Assembly: GCF_011039205.1 (NCBI RefSeq)
Contig: NZ_JAAKEL010000008.1
Span: 51,062 to 115,061 of the forward strand
Origin: Dysgonomonas sp. ZJ279
GTDB lineage: Bacteria > Bacteroidota > Bacteroidia > Bacteroidales > Dysgonomonadaceae
Direction: 5' to 3'
Length of the DNA: 64,000 bases
In this document: piece after piece, positions 63,091 to 64,000 of the stretch
How the letters are laid out: every line of letters begins with the position of its first letter
How positions within the stretch are numbered: the stretch's first letter is position 1
Program-made: the position numbers and the translations under genes
The notes under the pieces: model-generated
The model's database searches: none
What the model was told of the DNA's origin: nothing
The model's input: only the letters and a program-made list of their open reading frames with translations

Positions 63091-63588
63091 ATGGCAACAG
63101 CATACCATAACTTATCATCATACGATCCGGCAAAAGTACCGAATGGCGAAGAGATGACAATCGCAATTGTAGTTTCCGAATGGAATGAAAACATCACAAA
63201 GCCATTGCTCGATGGTGCATATAATACATTAATCAAGCACGGAGTAAAAGAAGAAAACATTCTAATCGACTACGTACCGGGAAGCTTCGAGCTTGTTTTT
63301 GGGGCAAAACACATGGCAGAAAACAAAGAAGTGGATGCCGTAATTACTTTTGGATGCGTAGTAAGAGGAGATACCCCCCATTTTGATTACGTTTGTGATG
63401 GCGTTACACAAGGCATAACAGATTTAAACATCCGATACGATATACCATTCATTTTCGGACTATTAACAACTGACGACATGCAACAAGCCATTGATCGTGC
63501 AGGTGGAAAACATGGCAACAAAGGCGATGAATGTGCGATAACTGCAATAAAAATGATAGATTTTTACCGTAGAAATTTGGAAGAATAA
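63091..63588 (+). CDS. ribH: 6,7-Dimethyl-8-ribityllumazine synthase
   Basis: Condenses 5-amino-6-ribitylaminouracil with 3,4-dihydroxybutanone 4-phosphate, the step before riboflavin. The 165-residue protein has [54 protein letters not shown] with the catalytic His and [23 protein letters not shown] with the Arg, Asp and Lys contacts. No riboswitch-like leader is visible in the 26 nt between promoter and start. Confidence 0.96.
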   Translation: MATAYHNLSSYDPAKVPNGEEMTIAIVVSEWNENITKPLLDGAYNTLIKHGVKEENILIDYVPGSFELVFGAKHMAENKEVDAVITFGCVVRGDTPHFDYVCDGVTQGITDLNIRYDIPFIFGLLTTDDMQQAIDRAGGKHGNKGDECAITAIKMIDFYRRNLEE

Positions 63589-63606
63589 ATAAAAGCGTTA
63601 TCTTTG
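63576..63606 (+). promoter_or_regulatory. Promoter of the tRNA-Tyr/tRNA-Gly unit
   Basis: TTTG at 63576-63579 and TATCTTTG at 63599-63606 with 19-nt spacing, a textbook Bacteroidetes promoter, 18 nt before the first tRNA. The -33 box overlaps the ribH 3' end. Confidence 0.8.
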
Positions 63607-63624
63607 CATCGCTAAAGAAAAGAA

Positions 63625-63707
63625 GGGCAGTTACCAGAGTGGCCAAATGGGTCTGACTGTAACTCAGATAGCTTACGCTTACGGTGGTTCGAATCCATCA
63701 CTGCCCA
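63625..63707 (+). tRNA. tRNA-Tyr (anticodon GTA)
   Basis: 83 nt with the class II long variable arm expected for Tyr. Acceptor stem GGGCAGT (63625-63631) pairs with ACTGCCC (63700-63706), discriminator A. The anticodon stem TCTGA/TCAGA encloses the loop with GTA at 63659-63661. The 3' CCA is not encoded. Confidence 0.96.
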
Positions 63708-63716
63708 CACTATTTT

Positions 63717-63789
63717 GCGAAAGTAGCTCAGTTGATAGAGCATCAGCCTTCCAAGCTGAGGGTCGCGGGTTTGAACCCCGTCTTTCGCT
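63717..63789 (+). tRNA. tRNA-Gly (anticodon TCC)
   Basis: 73 nt. Acceptor stem GCGAAAG (63717-63723) pairs with CTTTCGC (63782-63788), discriminator T. Anticodon stem TCAGC/GCTGA; anticodon TCC at 63750-63752. The T-arm GCGGG/CCCGT and loop TTTGAAC are intact. CCA is not encoded. Confidence 0.96.
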
Positions 63790-63796
63790 CTAAGAT

Positions 63797-63828
63797 AAAA
63801 AACGATTGCAAATATGTGATCGTTTTTT
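63797..63828 (+). terminator. Terminator after the tRNA unit
   Basis: 10-bp stem AAAAAACGAT (63797-63806) with ATCGTTTTTT (63819-63828), loop of 12 nt, followed by T residues. Confidence 0.8.
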
Positions 63829-63925
63829 TTATTCTAATAGAATAGGCGCAAATACAAAACCGAGAGTTAGACAGGATCAACCCGAATTCTTGTGGACTAG
63901 GCATTTTTTTTTCTAATTTCGCATC

Positions 63926-64000
63926 ATGCAAACAGGCTATGAATTATTATTACCCGAAGGGTTGTTGAATTACTTTGAAGTAGTTGAAGTTGAAACGTTA
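63926..64000 (+). mobile_element. 5' end of a transposase gene (probably ISAon1-type IS element), cut by window edge
   Basis: The last 75 nt encode the start of a protein, MQTGYELLLPEGLLNYFEVV, continuing VEVETL to the edge. This opening resembles the N-terminal region proteins of ISAon1-family transposases of Bacteroidetes, which begin with a LxLPEGxLxYFxV pattern. The IS end and terminal repeat cannot be fixed because the element runs off the window. It lies about 100 nt after the tRNA terminator. Confidence 0.6.

Noticed and set aside
1..64000. CRISPR arrays and direct-repeat clusters
   Set aside because: No set of regularly spaced direct repeats was seen on reading the window, and no cas gene is present.

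Overview
This window is an ordinary, gene-dense chromosomal segment of a Bacteroidales bacterium, probably Dysgonomonas or a close relative. The lineage call rests on several things seen together: many Bacteroidetes-type -7 promoter boxes (TAnnTTTG), no clear Shine-Dalgarno sequences, an AT-rich composition, a six-domain ribosomal protein S1, CarboxypepD-reg outer-membrane barrels, Bacteroidetes-only families (DUF3098, an LptD-like protein, a Nudix/wHTH regulator) and probable glycine-lipid and inositol-lipid genes. The genus is an inference; no 16S gene is present.

Layout. 1-6.5 kb: 5' part of clpB, a PLP enzyme of sulfur amino acid metabolism, aroQ, pyk, an O-methyltransferase, rbfA and a LolC/E-type permease. 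6.5-11 kb: a GNAT acetyltransferase, a nested palindromic element (7044-7285), engB-guaD, a CBM9-like protein and the DUF47-Pit phosphate pair. 11-18.3 kb: rpsA behind an overlapping leader ORF, a Nudix-like regulator, a lipoprotein, cca-folA, rpmH (50 codons), cvpA and an exported thioredoxin. 18.4-23.8 kb: a tight operon of glsA-like, glsB-like, ogt, maf and a membrane-anchored KAP P-loop NTPase. 23.9-35 kb: a long minus-strand run lysS, gpsA, pgi, rlmN, pdxA, then nucleotidyltransferase, ATP-grasp, CDP-alcohol phosphatidyltransferase, HAD phosphatase and ino1. The last five look like an inositol-phospholipid locus, placed beside enzymes that make or use glucose-6-phosphate and glycerol-3-phosphate.

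35-44 kb: a MATE exporter, tldD, an outer-membrane barrel gene on the opposite strand that separates tldD from tldE, a GHL10 glycosidase-like protein and a truncated hemoglobin. 44-49.4 kb: the minus-strand set coaA, ftsX, DUF3098, uppP, truB, queA, folK. 49.5-62.9 kb: mostly envelope genes (choloylglycine-hydrolase family, small exported protein, GH29 fucosidase, transglutaminase-like lipoprotein, LptD-like protein, M64 peptidase, TPR membrane protein) plus a lone sufB. 63-64 kb: ribH, tRNA-Tyr, tRNA-Gly and the start of what looks like an ISAon1-type transposase.

There is no CRISPR array, prophage or large island. The most interesting signals are the inositol-lipid cluster (with an unexplained ATP-grasp enzyme and two enzymes with non-canonical catalytic motifs), the KAP NTPase, two related nested palindromes, and a leader ORF overlapping the rpsA start codon.
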